Assembly (NCBI RefSeq): GCF_001424945.1 | Contig: NZ_LMCW01000034.1 | Coordinates: 572 to 64,571 of the forward strand | DNA from: Rhizobium sp. Root1203 | GTDB lineage: Bacteria > Pseudomonadota > Alphaproteobacteria > Rhizobiales > Rhizobiaceae | Reading direction: 5' to 3' | Length of the DNA: 64,000 nucleotides | Shown here: piece by piece, positions 46,817-55,403 of the stretch | Layout: every line of letters begins with the position of its first letter | Position numbering within the stretch: the first letter of the stretch is position 1 | Program-made: the position numbers and the translations under genes | The notes under the pieces: model-generated | Seen by the model: only the letters and a program-made list of their open reading frames with translations | The model's database searches: none | What the model was told of the DNA's origin: nothing

Positions 46817-47812
46817 TCACTGTGGCTGCGCCGCGCCGCTCCAGCGGTCGAGCAGGCGACGTGCCATCGAGGCGGTTATGACGAGATGCGAAGCAAATCC
46901 GCCCTTGATGGCAGCAACCAGGGGCTCCAGTTTCTCGTCTTCCTGCACGACCATCATCCGCTTCGGAATGGAGCGGATGGAATCGAGATCGGCAGAGATA
47001 CACCGGCGGTTGTGTGCGCAATCCATCAACTGCCCTTCGCGATCGATGACCTGGCCGGCGATGACACCGGCCGCACCCGCTTCGCCCAGAGCCTTCATCT
47101 CCTCGGCTGTCAATGCGCCGCATTTCACCAGGTGGCTGTCGGCTTCGATTCCGCCAACCGAATAGAGCGCAAGGGTGCAGTCGGGTATTGTCGCCAGCTG
47201 CTCCTGGATGACCGGCTCCTGGCGCAGTTCCTGCGCAAGCCGTTCCGAACTCAAAACGAGCGGCGCATAGAAGTTGATACCCTCGGCGTTCAGCCGTCTT
47301 GCAATTTCCGTGGTGCACTGATCAGGCCGATAGGAGTAAGGTGCGCCAAGGTTGCCGCAGAGCTGCACGACCGTCACCCCCTGGAGATCGGCGAACGGCA
47401 TGACATCAGCGATGTGATAAACGGTACGGCCCCAGGCAACCCCGACCCTGTCTCCCTTGCCGATCAACTCCAGAAAAACTGCCGCAGCAACCACCGGCAT
47501 TTCCGCCGTGGGGTCGATCGCCTGCCGATCTTCGGGAACGATCCACACTGCTTTGAGCTTTGCCGCGTCCTCGAGCTGCCGGGCAAGCACGTCGTCGGCG
47601 AAGAGCTGCGTGGAGGTCGCAATGTTCACGATGCCTGTTTCCCTGGCGCGACGCAGGTACATCGCAACCGAGGCCCGGGAAATATCAAGATGCTTCGCCA
47701 CCTCATCCTGTCGCATGCCATGTGTGTAATAGAGCCAGGCGGCCTTGTGTAAAACCTGGTCGGTGGAGCGGATGGGCATACGATTTATTCCAGAAATGAG
47801 CTCTCTCGACAT
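46817..47812 (-). CDS. SorC/DeoR-type sugar-binding transcriptional regulator
   Basis: 331 residues. The HTH at about 20-60 (YYTHGMRQDEVAKHLDISRA) is followed by the SorC phosphosugar-binding domain (GVAWGRTVYHIADVM, VVQLCGNLGAPYSYRPD, GVIAGQVIDREGQLMD). SorC proteins sense a sugar phosphate, so the inducer may be an MtnK or MtnA product. It is 71 bp upstream of the aldolase/dehydrogenase gene on the same strand. ATG 47779 is an alternative start. The likely operator is the repeat at 40802-40828. Confidence 0.9.
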   Translation of the reverse strand: MSRELISGINRMPIRSTDQVLHKAAWLYYTHGMRQDEVAKHLDISRASVAMYLRRARETGIVNIATSTQLFADDVLARQLEDAAKLKAVWIVPEDRQAIDPTAEMPVVAAAVFLELIGKGDRVGVAWGRTVYHIADVMPFADLQGVTVVQLCGNLGAPYSYRPDQCTTEIARRLNAEGINFYAPLVLSSERLAQELRQEPVIQEQLATIPDCTLALYSVGGIEADSHLVKCGALTAEEMKALGEAGAAGVIAGQVIDREGQLMDCAHNRRCISADLDSIRSIPKRMMVVQEDEKLEPLVAAIKGGFASHLVITASMARRLLDRWSGAAQPQ

Positions 47813-47860
47813 TATTCACGCTCGCTGACAAAAGTCAAATTGTGCCTTTCTGTCTTCCCT

Positions 47861-48227
47861 TTAGCGGATCAGCCCGAGCTCGGTCGAAAGCCACAGAGTG
47901 ATCGCCGGCGGCCACCCGCCGCCTCCGTCGGCGTAAACCAGCCCATCGTCATGCCGCCGATCAGGTGATCGGGATCATCAACGCCATGACAGTCGAGAAA
48001 TCGAAATACCAGTAGACCGCAAGCAAGGCGACAAGCGCCTTGCCGACGGCAAGATTCGTCGTCACCCCAGCCGACATCAGGAGGAATACCAGGAGTGGGA
48101 CGCAAAACACGACCACGACCTCAAGCGAGGCCGACATCAGACGTTCCATCATTTTTGACCTATCCGATTTGGGGCAGTCGAGCAGGTCAGCAAATCCAGT
48201 GAACAGAGCGTTCAATCGTCTTTTCAT
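47861..48227 (-). pseudogene. Relic of a TRAP transporter large permease (DctM-like)
   Basis: Reading the minus strand, one frame encodes membrane helices (VVVVFCVPLLVFLLMSAGV, then FDFSTVMALMIPI) and stops at about 47967. A one-base shift continues with LIGGMTMGWFTPTEAA, a signature of DctM-type TRAP permeases. A second shift gives ITLWLSTELGLIR and a stop at 47861, like a DctM C-terminus. Intact DctM is over 400 residues, so most of it is lost. The first segment could belong to a different membrane gene. No neighbouring DctP or DctQ gene is intact. Confidence 0.5.
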
Positions 48228-48298
48228 GGCTGACATCCGTTCCCATGTTATGCCAACCACACGTCAACGTCGCACAGCGACATTCAACGGGCAAAATC

Positions 48299-49321
48299 AT
48301 GAAGAAAATCGGCTTTCTTTCCTTCGGTCATTGGGCACCTTCGCCGCAATCCCAAACCCGGTCAGCGGGCGACGCGCTCCTGCAATCGATTGATCTAGCC
48401 GTCGCCGCGGAAGAACTCGGCGCCGATGGCGCCTATTTCCGCGTCCATCACTTCGCCCGGCAACTCGCCTCCCCCTTTCCCCTCCTGGCCGCTGTGGGCG
48501 CGAAAACCAAGTCCATAGAGATCGGCACCGCTGTCATCGACATGCGCTATGAAAACCCTCTCTACATGGCAGAAGACGCGGGTGCTGCCGACCTGATCGC
48601 CGGCGGTCGCCTGCAGCTCGGCCTCAGTCGAGGTTCCCCCGAGCAGGTCATCGATGGCTGGCGCTACTTCGGCTACCAGCCGGACGAGGGTGCCAGCGAC
48701 GCCGATCTCGGCCGTGCCCATGGCGAAGTATTCCTGCAGGCGCTGAAAGGTGATGGATTTGCACAGCCCAATCCTCGGCCGATGTTCCCGAATCCCCCCG
48801 GGCTCCTGCGTCTCGAACCCCATTCCGAGGGTCTACGCGAGCGTATCTGGTGGGGAGCAGGATCGAACGCGACTGCCGTCTGGGCAGCCAAGCTTGGCAT
48901 GAATCTCCAGAGCTCGACCCTGAAGGATGACGAAACCGGCGAGCCCTTCCACGTCCAGCAGGCAGCACAGATACGCGCCTATCGGGATGCCTGGAAGGAA
49001 GCCGGCCACAGCCGCACACCTCGCGTGTCGGTCAGCCGCAGCATCTTCGCACTGGTGGACGATCGCGACCGGGCTTACTTCGGTCGTGGCGGCAAGGAAC
49101 AGGATTCGATCGGCTACATTGACGAGAATACCCGGGCAATCTTCGGTCGTTCCTACGCCGCCGAGCCGGAAGCGCTGATCGCGCAGCTCACCGAGGACGA
49201 GGCCGTCGCCGAAGCCGATACCCTGCTTCTCACTGTCCCCAATCAGCTTGGCGTCGAGTACAACGCGCACGTGATCGAGGCGATCCTGAAGCATGTTGCG
49301 CCGGCGCTCGGCTGGCGTTGA
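48299..49321 (+). CDS. LLM-class flavin-dependent oxidoreductase
   Basis: 340 residues of the bacterial luciferase-like monooxygenase family, using reduced FMN. KKIGFLSFGHWAP starts the barrel; ELGADGAYFRVHHFARQL, ALKGDG, and RLQLGLSRGSPEQVIDGW follow. I take ATG 48299, where the family normally begins; the frame is open from 48245 but the ribosome binding site is weak in both cases. The substrate is unknown. It is monocistronic and followed by a long palindrome. Confidence 0.87.
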   Translation: MKKIGFLSFGHWAPSPQSQTRSAGDALLQSIDLAVAAEELGADGAYFRVHHFARQLASPFPLLAAVGAKTKSIEIGTAVIDMRYENPLYMAEDAGAADLIAGGRLQLGLSRGSPEQVIDGWRYFGYQPDEGASDADLGRAHGEVFLQALKGDGFAQPNPRPMFPNPPGLLRLEPHSEGLRERIWWGAGSNATAVWAAKLGMNLQSSTLKDDETGEPFHVQQAAQIRAYRDAWKEAGHSRTPRVSVSRSIFALVDDRDRAYFGRGGKEQDSIGYIDENTRAIFGRSYAAEPEALIAQLTEDEAVAEADTLLLTVPNQLGVEYNAHVIEAILKHVAPALGWR

Positions 49322-49332
49322 TGGGGGAAGCC

Positions 49333-49356
49333 GTTGGCGCCGTTAACGGCGCCAAC
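49333..49356. terminator. 24-bp perfect palindrome between convergent genes
   Basis: The palindrome has arms GTTGGCGCCGTT and AACGGCGCCAAC and can form a 10-11 bp GC-rich hairpin in either transcript. It lies 11 bp after the LLM gene and 14 bp after the convergent reductase gene. No T-run follows on either side, so it is a probable bidirectional transcript end of non-classical form. Confidence 0.6.
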
Positions 49357-49370
49357 CCAAGTAGCGGAGG

Positions 49371-50384
49371 CTAGAAACCGGCTAGGACGATCTTGCCCTT
49401 GGACTTGCCGGATTCGATCAATGCATGCGCCCGCTTGAGGTTGGCAGCGTTGATGACGCCGAAGTTCTCGGCAAGAGTGGACTTTATTGTACCGGCATCG
49501 ACCATTTCGCCGACACGGGTCAAAAGGTCATGCTGCTTTTCCATGTCAGCGGTGTTGAACAGCGAACGCGTAAACATCAGCTCCCAATGGAGCGAAATCG
49601 ACTTGCGTTTCAGCGATAGAGCGCTCAATTCCCTTGGATCGTCTATAAGACCGAAGCGGCCCTGCGGGGCGATAAGCTCGACAATTTGAGCTAGGTGATC
49701 GTCGGTATTGGTCGTCGAGAAAACGAAAGCCGGCTGCCCGATGCCGAGCGCTTCGACCTGTAGCGCAATCGGTTGACGGTGATCGATCACATGGTGGGCG
49801 CCCAACGACTTCACCCATTCCTGCGTTGCCGGGCGGGATGCCGTGGCGATGATGGTAAGGTCGGCCATGGCGCGTGCGATCTGGATGGCGATCGAGCCTA
49901 CACCTCCCGCACCTCCGACAATCACAAGCGCGTTGGCCGCACCCGGCACCGCGCGGGTCACCTCAAGCCGATCAAAGAGCATTTCCCAAGCCGTGATCGA
50001 GGTTAGCGGCAAGGCTGCGGCAGCAGCGAAGTCTATCGACTTCGGCTTCATGCCGACGATCCGCTCATCGACCAGGTGAAATTCGGCATTGGTGCCGGAA
50101 CGGTTGATAGCGCCCGCATAGAAGACCTGGTCGCCGGGTTTGAACAGCGTTGCATCCGGACCGACGGCGTCCACTACCCCCGCGGCGTCCCACCCCAGGA
50201 CTTTCCACTCCCCTGAGGCAGGCTGGGCTGAGCGGCGGATTTTGGTATCGACGGGATTGACCGAGACGGCTTTGACTTCGACGAGAATGTCGCGGCCGGT
50301 TGGCACAGGCTTTGGCAGTTCGATATCGACCAGCGAGGTTTCTGCTTCGACAGGCTGTGGGGTTTGATAGGCGACGGCACGCAT
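49371..50384 (-). CDS. Zinc-type alcohol dehydrogenase / NADPH:quinone reductase family protein
   Basis: 337 residues of the medium-chain reductase superfamily, quinone-reductase-like branch. It has the GroES-like N-domain (VEVKAVSVNPVDTKIRRSAQ, GWDAAGVVDAVG) and the Rossmann motif ALVIVGGAGGVGSIAIQIAR. The cysteine ligands of zinc alcohol dehydrogenases are absent, so it should be zinc-free and use NADPH. The start at 50384 has AAGGAACC upstream. It is divergent from an HxlR regulator, the common arrangement for quinone/electrophile detoxification. Confidence 0.9.
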   Translation of the reverse strand: MRAVAYQTPQPVEAETSLVDIELPKPVPTGRDILVEVKAVSVNPVDTKIRRSAQPASGEWKVLGWDAAGVVDAVGPDATLFKPGDQVFYAGAINRSGTNAEFHLVDERIVGMKPKSIDFAAAAALPLTSITAWEMLFDRLEVTRAVPGAANALVIVGGAGGVGSIAIQIARAMADLTIIATASRPATQEWVKSLGAHHVIDHRQPIALQVEALGIGQPAFVFSTTNTDDHLAQIVELIAPQGRFGLIDDPRELSALSLKRKSISLHWELMFTRSLFNTADMEKQHDLLTRVGEMVDAGTIKSTLAENFGVINAANLKRAHALIESGKSKGKIVLAGF

Positions 50385-50447
50385 CTGCTGGTTCCTTCTG
50401 TTGATCGGTACGAACATGGCCTCTATGGTTAATTTTCGCAAGAACGC

Positions 50448-50467
50448 ACACAGAGTGCACATAGTGT
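50448..50467. promoter_or_regulatory. Imperfect inverted repeat, likely HxlR operator
   Basis: The 20-bp repeat has arms ACACAGAGTG and CACATAGTGT, matching at 8 of 10 positions around a central GTGCAC. It sits in the 101-bp divergent region between the reductase gene and the HxlR gene, 19 bp before the latter. Both transcripts could be controlled from here. Confidence 0.5.
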
Positions 50468-50485
50468 CGAAAAGGATACTGTTGG

Positions 50486-50848
50486 ATGGGACGCTCGCGC
50501 CACAATACCTACGATTGTACCCCTGGCTGCTCCGTGGAGGCCACGCTGAGCATGATCGATGGCAAGTGGAAAGGTGTGATCCTCTTCCATCTGATGTCCG
50601 GGACGATGCGCTTCAACGAAATCCGCAGAAAGCTGCCCAGCGTCACGCAGAGAATGCTCACGAACCAATTGCGAGAGCTGGAAGCCGATGGGCTTATCGT
50701 CCGCACGGTTTTCGCTCAAGTTCCACCGCGCGTGGACTATTCGCTTTCGGAGCGAGGTCGAAGCCTTGAACCCGTCGTACAGGTGCTGAAGACCTGGGGG
50801 GATCAGAACATGCATCTTTTCACAATCAGCGCCCCGCAAGTCGCATAG
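50486..50848 (+). CDS. HxlR-family transcriptional regulator
   Basis: 120 residues, single winged-helix domain. CSVEATLSMIDGKWKGVILF is the family entry, TMRFNEIRRKLPSVTQRMLT the recognition region, and VPPRVDYSLSERGRSLEPV the wing. Two cysteines near the N-terminus (DCTPGC) stand where several HxlR-type redox sensors such as YodB and QorR have theirs. It probably represses the divergent reductase gene until oxidised by quinones or aldehydes; this is inferred from family and layout. Confidence 0.92.
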   Translation: MGRSRHNTYDCTPGCSVEATLSMIDGKWKGVILFHLMSGTMRFNEIRRKLPSVTQRMLTNQLRELEADGLIVRTVFAQVPPRVDYSLSERGRSLEPVVQVLKTWGDQNMHLFTISAPQVA

Positions 50849-50946
50849 CCACCACACTCCCGCCGACTGAAATCGACCTTGGGTAGTTCATGCGGGAACG
50901 GACGATAGCTGCTAAAGCAACGCAGTCCGTTCGGAAGACACAAGCA

Positions 50947-52959
50947 CTACTCCGGCAATCCCGCTTTCCTAAGTGCCTCCACGTATCTGTTCCGATCGTC
51001 CAGACGCCGGAACGGCGGCAGTACATCGGCAAGGTTCGAAAGCCGAAGCGCGGGATCGAATTCGCACAAGCGCGCAATCATTTCGCGCGCGTGCGCCAGC
51101 CGACCCCCCAAGGCATGACCCGCCGCCACGACACGCATCGCGCTCGGGTAGTTCGGCTGGTAGCGCAACGACTTTCCTGCCCAGGCAACAGCGTCGTCAT
51201 ACTGGCCAGCACAAAAATGGGCGAGCCCAGTATTGAACTGCCAAGCGAACAGCCTCGGATCCAAGGGACTTAGGCGCATGGCAAGCGCGGCGTGCTCGAC
51301 GGCCTTGTGTGGCTCGCCCAAACAACAATTCACCCAACTGCTAACGCCCAATGCAGCAGCAAAGTTCGGATTGAGGGCCAGCGCCCGGTCGATGCACGCC
51401 GCGCTGTCATCGAGGTCGCCGCCGACGTAACCAAGGACATATCCACCGTAGGAAAGCGCAACCGCATCGTCCCACCCGAGTTCGACCGCTTTCCTGGCCA
51501 GTCGGGTAGCCTCTGCAACCTCTTCTGCAGGGTCGACCATCCAGCCGTTGCTCTTTCGGGTAGCATAGCATCGCGCGGCGCGGGCATGGGCCGTAGCGAA
51601 CTCGGGGTCAAGCTCGATCGCCTTCATGAACAGCCGCAATGCATCGTCAACGACTGCCCTGTTCGTGGTCGTCCTATCAAAGGCCGCCAGCCCGCGGAGA
51701 TAATAGTCGTAGGCGTCAAGGCTCTCTGTCGGCTTGCGTTTGGCGCGCTCGATCTCCGCTTCCTCCAGTTTCGGCGCAATTGCGCCGACTATGCTCGAGG
51801 CGAGCTGATCTTGAAGATCGAAGACATTCGCCAGGGTCCCATCAAACCGTTCTGCCCAGAGATGGGCGCCCGTCGAAGTGTCGATAAGCTGCCCAGCAAT
51901 GCGCAGACGGTCTCCCGTCCGACGTACGCTTCCCTCGACAACATACCGAACGTCCAACTCGCGACCCACCTGCTTTATGTCGACGACCTTTCCCTTGTAT
52001 GTGGAACTCGAATACCGTGCGATGACATAGAGGTGCCTGAAGTGAGCCAAGGCGACGATGATGTCCTCGATCATGCCGTCGGCAAAGTAATCCTGTTCCG
52101 GATCGCCGCTTAAATTCTGAAACGGCAATACTGCAACCGATGCCCGATCGTGATGTTTCGCCGGATCCGAGAAGACCTGCGGCTGCGACATGACCTCGGG
52201 ACCCGGTGCAGTTAGTTTGCGGGCGGCTCCCGCTGGCGCTTGCAGCGAGGCCGCCAGCGCGGTCGTCTGTGCCTCCGGTTCTGCGCCCAGGTGCTTTCTC
52301 AACAGCGCCCGACAAGACTCGAACTGACGCAAAGCTGCGTTTTCGTGACCCCGGAGAAGGTGGATCCGCATCAAGGTCCGATGAGCTTCCTCCGCTGTTG
52401 GATCCGAAGCGAGCAGTCTCTCTGCGAGCCCTTCGCAAGCTATTTCTTCCGCAGTGTCGGGCTCGGAGAGGTCGAGGCTCAGTCGCTCTGCCAACTGCTG
52501 GGCCTTGCGTTGATATTTGCTCCGATACGGTCCAAACCAATCATCCAGTCCGTCCGGGAAGGCAATACCCGCAAGGAGCTCGCCCCGGTATAGATCTGCA
52601 GCGCATGCAAGTTCGGCCGTCCGGCCCTCCGCCAGTTTACGCTCGAATATCGAAATATCCGCTTCGTCAGGACCTCCAATCAGCGCGATTGTCTCCTGAT
52701 CCCCATCGACATATAGCATTGCATCGTTGCTTGCCGGGAATGACCGCCGGATGTCGACCAGCGCTTGCCGCAAACTGTTGCGGGCATGGCCGTTGCTCCG
52801 TCCTGGCCAGAATGCCTCGGACAGCTGTTCGCGACGATAGCCACGGCGGCCCGCGAGGACCAGGGCAGCAAAGAGAAGCGAAGTCTTGCGCGTGGTGAAG
52901 CGGACCGGCCGGTTTTCCTGGGACGTAACTTCGAAGCCGCCTAGCAATCTGATGCGCAC
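50947..52959 (-). CDS. Winged-helix/BTAD regulator with TolB-like and TPR domains
   Basis: 670 residues. An OmpR/SARP-type winged helix (MRIRLLGGFEVTSQENRPV...REQLSEAFWPGR) is followed by a bacterial transcriptional-activation (BTAD) helical region to about 240. A TolB/FlgO-like segment at ~265-400 begins SVAVLPFQNLSGDPEQDYFA. TPR-type helices fill the last 250 residues. The same TolB-like and TPR modules follow cyclase domains in rhizobial proteins; here a SARP-like DNA-binding part replaces the cyclase. No membrane segment. It is divergent from the DUF1127 gene, a possible target. The signal is unknown. Confidence 0.88.
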   Translation of the reverse strand: MRIRLLGGFEVTSQENRPVRFTTRKTSLLFAALVLAGRRGYRREQLSEAFWPGRSNGHARNSLRQALVDIRRSFPASNDAMLYVDGDQETIALIGGPDEADISIFERKLAEGRTAELACAADLYRGELLAGIAFPDGLDDWFGPYRSKYQRKAQQLAERLSLDLSEPDTAEEIACEGLAERLLASDPTAEEAHRTLMRIHLLRGHENAALRQFESCRALLRKHLGAEPEAQTTALAASLQAPAGAARKLTAPGPEVMSQPQVFSDPAKHHDRASVAVLPFQNLSGDPEQDYFADGMIEDIIVALAHFRHLYVIARYSSSTYKGKVVDIKQVGRELDVRYVVEGSVRRTGDRLRIAGQLIDTSTGAHLWAERFDGTLANVFDLQDQLASSIVGAIAPKLEEAEIERAKRKPTESLDAYDYYLRGLAAFDRTTTNRAVVDDALRLFMKAIELDPEFATAHARAARCYATRKSNGWMVDPAEEVAEATRLARKAVELGWDDAVALSYGGYVLGYVGGDLDDSAACIDRALALNPNFAAALGVSSWVNCCLGEPHKAVEHAALAMRLSPLDPRLFAWQFNTGLAHFCAGQYDDAVAWAGKSLRYQPNYPSAMRVVAAGHALGGRLAHAREMIARLCEFDPALRLSNLADVLPPFRRLDDRNRYVEALRKAGLPE

Positions 52960-53133
52960 AGATCGTCTCCAGATTATGACCGCCGCCGCAGAATAGCATT
53001 TCGACGAATGAATTTAACACCGATTTAGCGCCGACTTGTCGATGTTGTCACTTTTGTTCACGCGCAGCAGCACAGCGCCAAAGCGCCCACGGGGCACGCT
53101 TCCATCCGCAAACTCTCAAGATGGAGACTAAAG

Positions 53134-53376
53134 ATGGCTCATACGGACACTCGCGCCCGCCGCAGCGTGGCGAACATTCAGTCTTTTGGATCCGCTCTGA
53201 ATGCCGCAGCAATAGTGATCACTGCCATCAGCCAGTGGCGGCGGACCGCCGCCACGCAGGCGGCACTCGCAGACCTCACGCCCGATCAGCTGAACGACAT
53301 AGGCCTTCCGGGTGCACATCGGCCCGTGCTCGAAATCAAGGCGGGCCTGATGACGAACTTGATGTCGATGCGATGA
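53134..53376 (+). CDS. DUF1127 small protein
   Basis: 80 residues. The DUF1127 motif occupies the centre: ISQWRRTAATQAALADLTPDQ followed by LNDIGL, here without the usual arginine-rich RNA-binding extension. Small DUF1127 proteins in alphaproteobacteria influence phosphate and carbon metabolism and RNA turnover. GGAGACTAAAG precedes the ATG. It is divergent from the large winged-helix/TPR regulator across 174 bp. Confidence 0.85.
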   Translation: MAHTDTRARRSVANIQSFGSALNAAAIVITAISQWRRTAATQAALADLTPDQLNDIGLPGAHRPVLEIKAGLMTNLMSMR

Positions 53377-53476
53377 GATCCGCAACTTGAACTGGCGGCG
53401 CCTGGAATGGGTGGCGTGGGCGGTCGGCCCCGCTCCTTACCGAGTTTCCGAGCAATCGCGCTGCTGTTGACGGACC

Positions 53477-54250
53477 TTACGTATCGAGTTCGATCCAGGC
53501 GGGGGCATGATCGCTTGCGTGCTCCCACCCCCGCACATGCGAGTCGACCGCCGCCGTCTGAAGCTGGCCAGCCAAGGCCGGGCTCAGTAGGAAATGATCG
53601 AGCCGCAGGCCCGCGTTTCGCCCCCAGGCATTCCGAAAATAGTCCCAGAAGGTATAGATCACCTCGTCCGGATGCAGATGGCGGATGGCATCGGTCCAGC
53701 CTTGTGCCGCCAGCTTGCGGAACGCTGCGCGGATTTCCGGCCGGAACAGCGCATCGTCTCTCCAACGCTCCGGCCTGTAGACGTCGAGATCGGTTGGAAT
53801 CACGTTGTAATCGCCCGCAAGCACGACAGGAATGTCCAGTTCGATGAGCTCGGCGGCATAGGACGACAGTCGCGCAAACCAACGACGCTTGTAGTCGAAC
53901 TTGGGACCTGGCGCGGGATTGCCGTTCGGCAGATAGAGGCATCCGAACAGGATGCCATCGACAGCCGCTTCGACGTAGCGGCTATGGGTATCGTCCGGGT
54001 CGCCCGGAAGTCCCTTCCTTGTTTCCAATGGCTGTTGACCTCGCGCCAGGATCGCTACCCCGTTCCAGGACTTCTGCCCGTGCCAAACCGCACCATAGCC
54101 CGCCTTTTCAAGCCGGCTGCGCGGAAACCTGTCATCGGGTGCCTTCAACTCCTGCAGGCATACGACATCGGGCTCTGCCTCCTTCAGCCATTGAAGGAGA
54201 ACGGACAGACGCCCGTTTATGCCGTTGACGTTGTATGTCGCCACCTTCAA
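53477..54250 (-). CDS. xth: Exodeoxyribonuclease III family enzyme
   Basis: 257 residues of the EEP nuclease family, repairing abasic sites and 3'-blocked ends. KVATYNVNGINGRL opens the fold; VCLQELK carries the metal Glu; GDYNVIPTDLDVY holds Asp and Asn; GLRLDHFLLSP and the C-terminal EHASDHAPAWIEL provide the final Asp-His pair. Length is typical. Rhizobia usually have more than one copy. Its neighbours are small stress-type genes. Confidence 0.94.
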   Translation of the reverse strand: MKVATYNVNGINGRLSVLLQWLKEAEPDVVCLQELKAPDDRFPRSRLEKAGYGAVWHGQKSWNGVAILARGQQPLETRKGLPGDPDDTHSRYVEAAVDGILFGCLYLPNGNPAPGPKFDYKRRWFARLSSYAAELIELDIPVVLAGDYNVIPTDLDVYRPERWRDDALFRPEIRAAFRKLAAQGWTDAIRHLHPDEVIYTFWDYFRNAWGRNAGLRLDHFLLSPALAGQLQTAAVDSHVRGWEHASDHAPAWIELDT

Positions 54251-54268
54251 GTCAGCACGCCCGGCTGC

Positions 54269-54529
54269 TCATCCCAGCCTCTCCACCATGATCACCTGAA
54301 TGATGCCGCCTTTGGAGCCTGGCATAACATCCTGCACGCTGGTGACGGCAGCAATCCTTGCGCCGACCGACAGAACTCCTTCCAGAACGCCATCGATCCA
54401 GGCTGCGTTCTCGTCCTCGTTCACGAAGTCACTCTGATGCCGTTGAACTTCGACACCTCTTCTCCCGGCACGGATACCTTGATCCTTGCCGATGTCGTAC
54501 CAGTCCTTTGGACGTGTGGCGTGTGTCAT
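54269..54529 (-). CDS. Hypothetical small protein
   Basis: 86 residues that I do not recognise. ATRPKDWYDIGKDQGIRAGR begins the protein, followed by NEDENAAWIDGVLEGVLS and a hydrophobic strand-rich end (GGIIQVIMVERLG). No signal peptide or membrane helix. The frame stays open to 54682, but the composition fits coding only from ATG 54529. It lies 18 bp upstream of the exonuclease III gene on the same strand and could be cotranscribed. The ribosome binding site is weak. Confidence 0.5.
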   Translation of the reverse strand: MTHATRPKDWYDIGKDQGIRAGRRGVEVQRHQSDFVNEDENAAWIDGVLEGVLSVGARIAAVTSVQDVMPGSKGGIIQVIMVERLG

Positions 54530-54746
54530 AACAGTTCCGATATCTGTCGTTTGCGACCTGCATCGTGGCATGTCTTTAAGATTGCGCCAAGCTTTCAGTG
54601 GTGCTGAACCAGCTTGAACAATCGAAGCTTTGCCATCTCTGGCCGGAACATTGGAGATGGTGGGACGTTGGAACGTGGTCATTTAGAAACGCAGACTCCT
54701 CTTTCCGAAGCGCCCGGAAAATCCCTTGATTACAGGAGAGCATGCC

Positions 54747-55246
54747 ATGCCTGATAACAGCAAGCCAACATCGCCAGCCGTCATTTCCATGAAACGGGAA
54801 CAAGCGACCCAGCGCGATAAGGCACGAAGGACGAACTGGACAAAGGTCTTGAAGACACTTTCCCGGCGTCTGATCCGATCTCCATCACCCGCAGCAGCGT
54901 GCCCGCCGGGCGAACCGACATCGACGAGGCTGAGCGCGTGAGGACGGGGCCGGCCCCAGACAGCGGCGCAAGCGCCCCGGAGGTTGCCCCTCCGCGCCAT
55001 CGGGCTCCGCGCCATCGGTCCCCACTGCGCTCGCCCGCCAAGAACGTCGTCCGCGAGATTGCGACTGTCAAGCCGACGGCCGGAAGGTCAAAACACGCGG
55101 CGGCGATCACGCCGCGTTCGGAACATACGGCATATGAGCAAGCGCCCGGGCTCCTGTCCGATATCAAGGACCGTGTCAGGGAGAGCCCGCTTCTGGCTGT
55201 CGGCATCGTTGCGGCAATTGCGTTTGCGCTGGGCGCGAGCCGTTAG
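54747..55246 (+). pseudogene. Frameshifted gene for a DxFPASDP-motif/ElaB-like tail protein
   Basis: ATG 54747 with AGGAGAG upstream begins a frame reading NSKPTSPAVISMKREQ to DKARR, then continues into non-homologous sequence. One base back (-1) the sequence carries on as ELDKGLEDTFPASDPISITR, a motif I know from small rhizobial proteins, and runs to 55246. The C-terminus VRESPLLAVGIVAAIAFALG resembles the membrane anchor of ElaB/YqjD (DUF883) proteins. Restoring one G in the GG at 54829-54830 would give KARRDELDKGLED and a 166-residue product. It is a recent mutation, a sequencing error or a frameshifting site. Confidence 0.65.
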
Positions 55247-55403
55247 GCGGGATCCGATCTCGGATCAATCCGCGACGGCGCGTCGATGCCGACAGAAAAG
55301 CTCGGCTTCCCCTCGGGAGCGCCAGTGAAATTACCTAGTTTTGCGGTCTTGAATTCGCTCTCCAATCACCCAAAGTCTATTGTCGATACGGAGGGCTAAA
55401 ATC

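Noticed and set aside
46763..47752. 329-codon plus-strand frame opposite the SorC regulator
   Set aside because: The SorC gene on the other strand is unmistakable and this frame has no ribosome binding site or domain.
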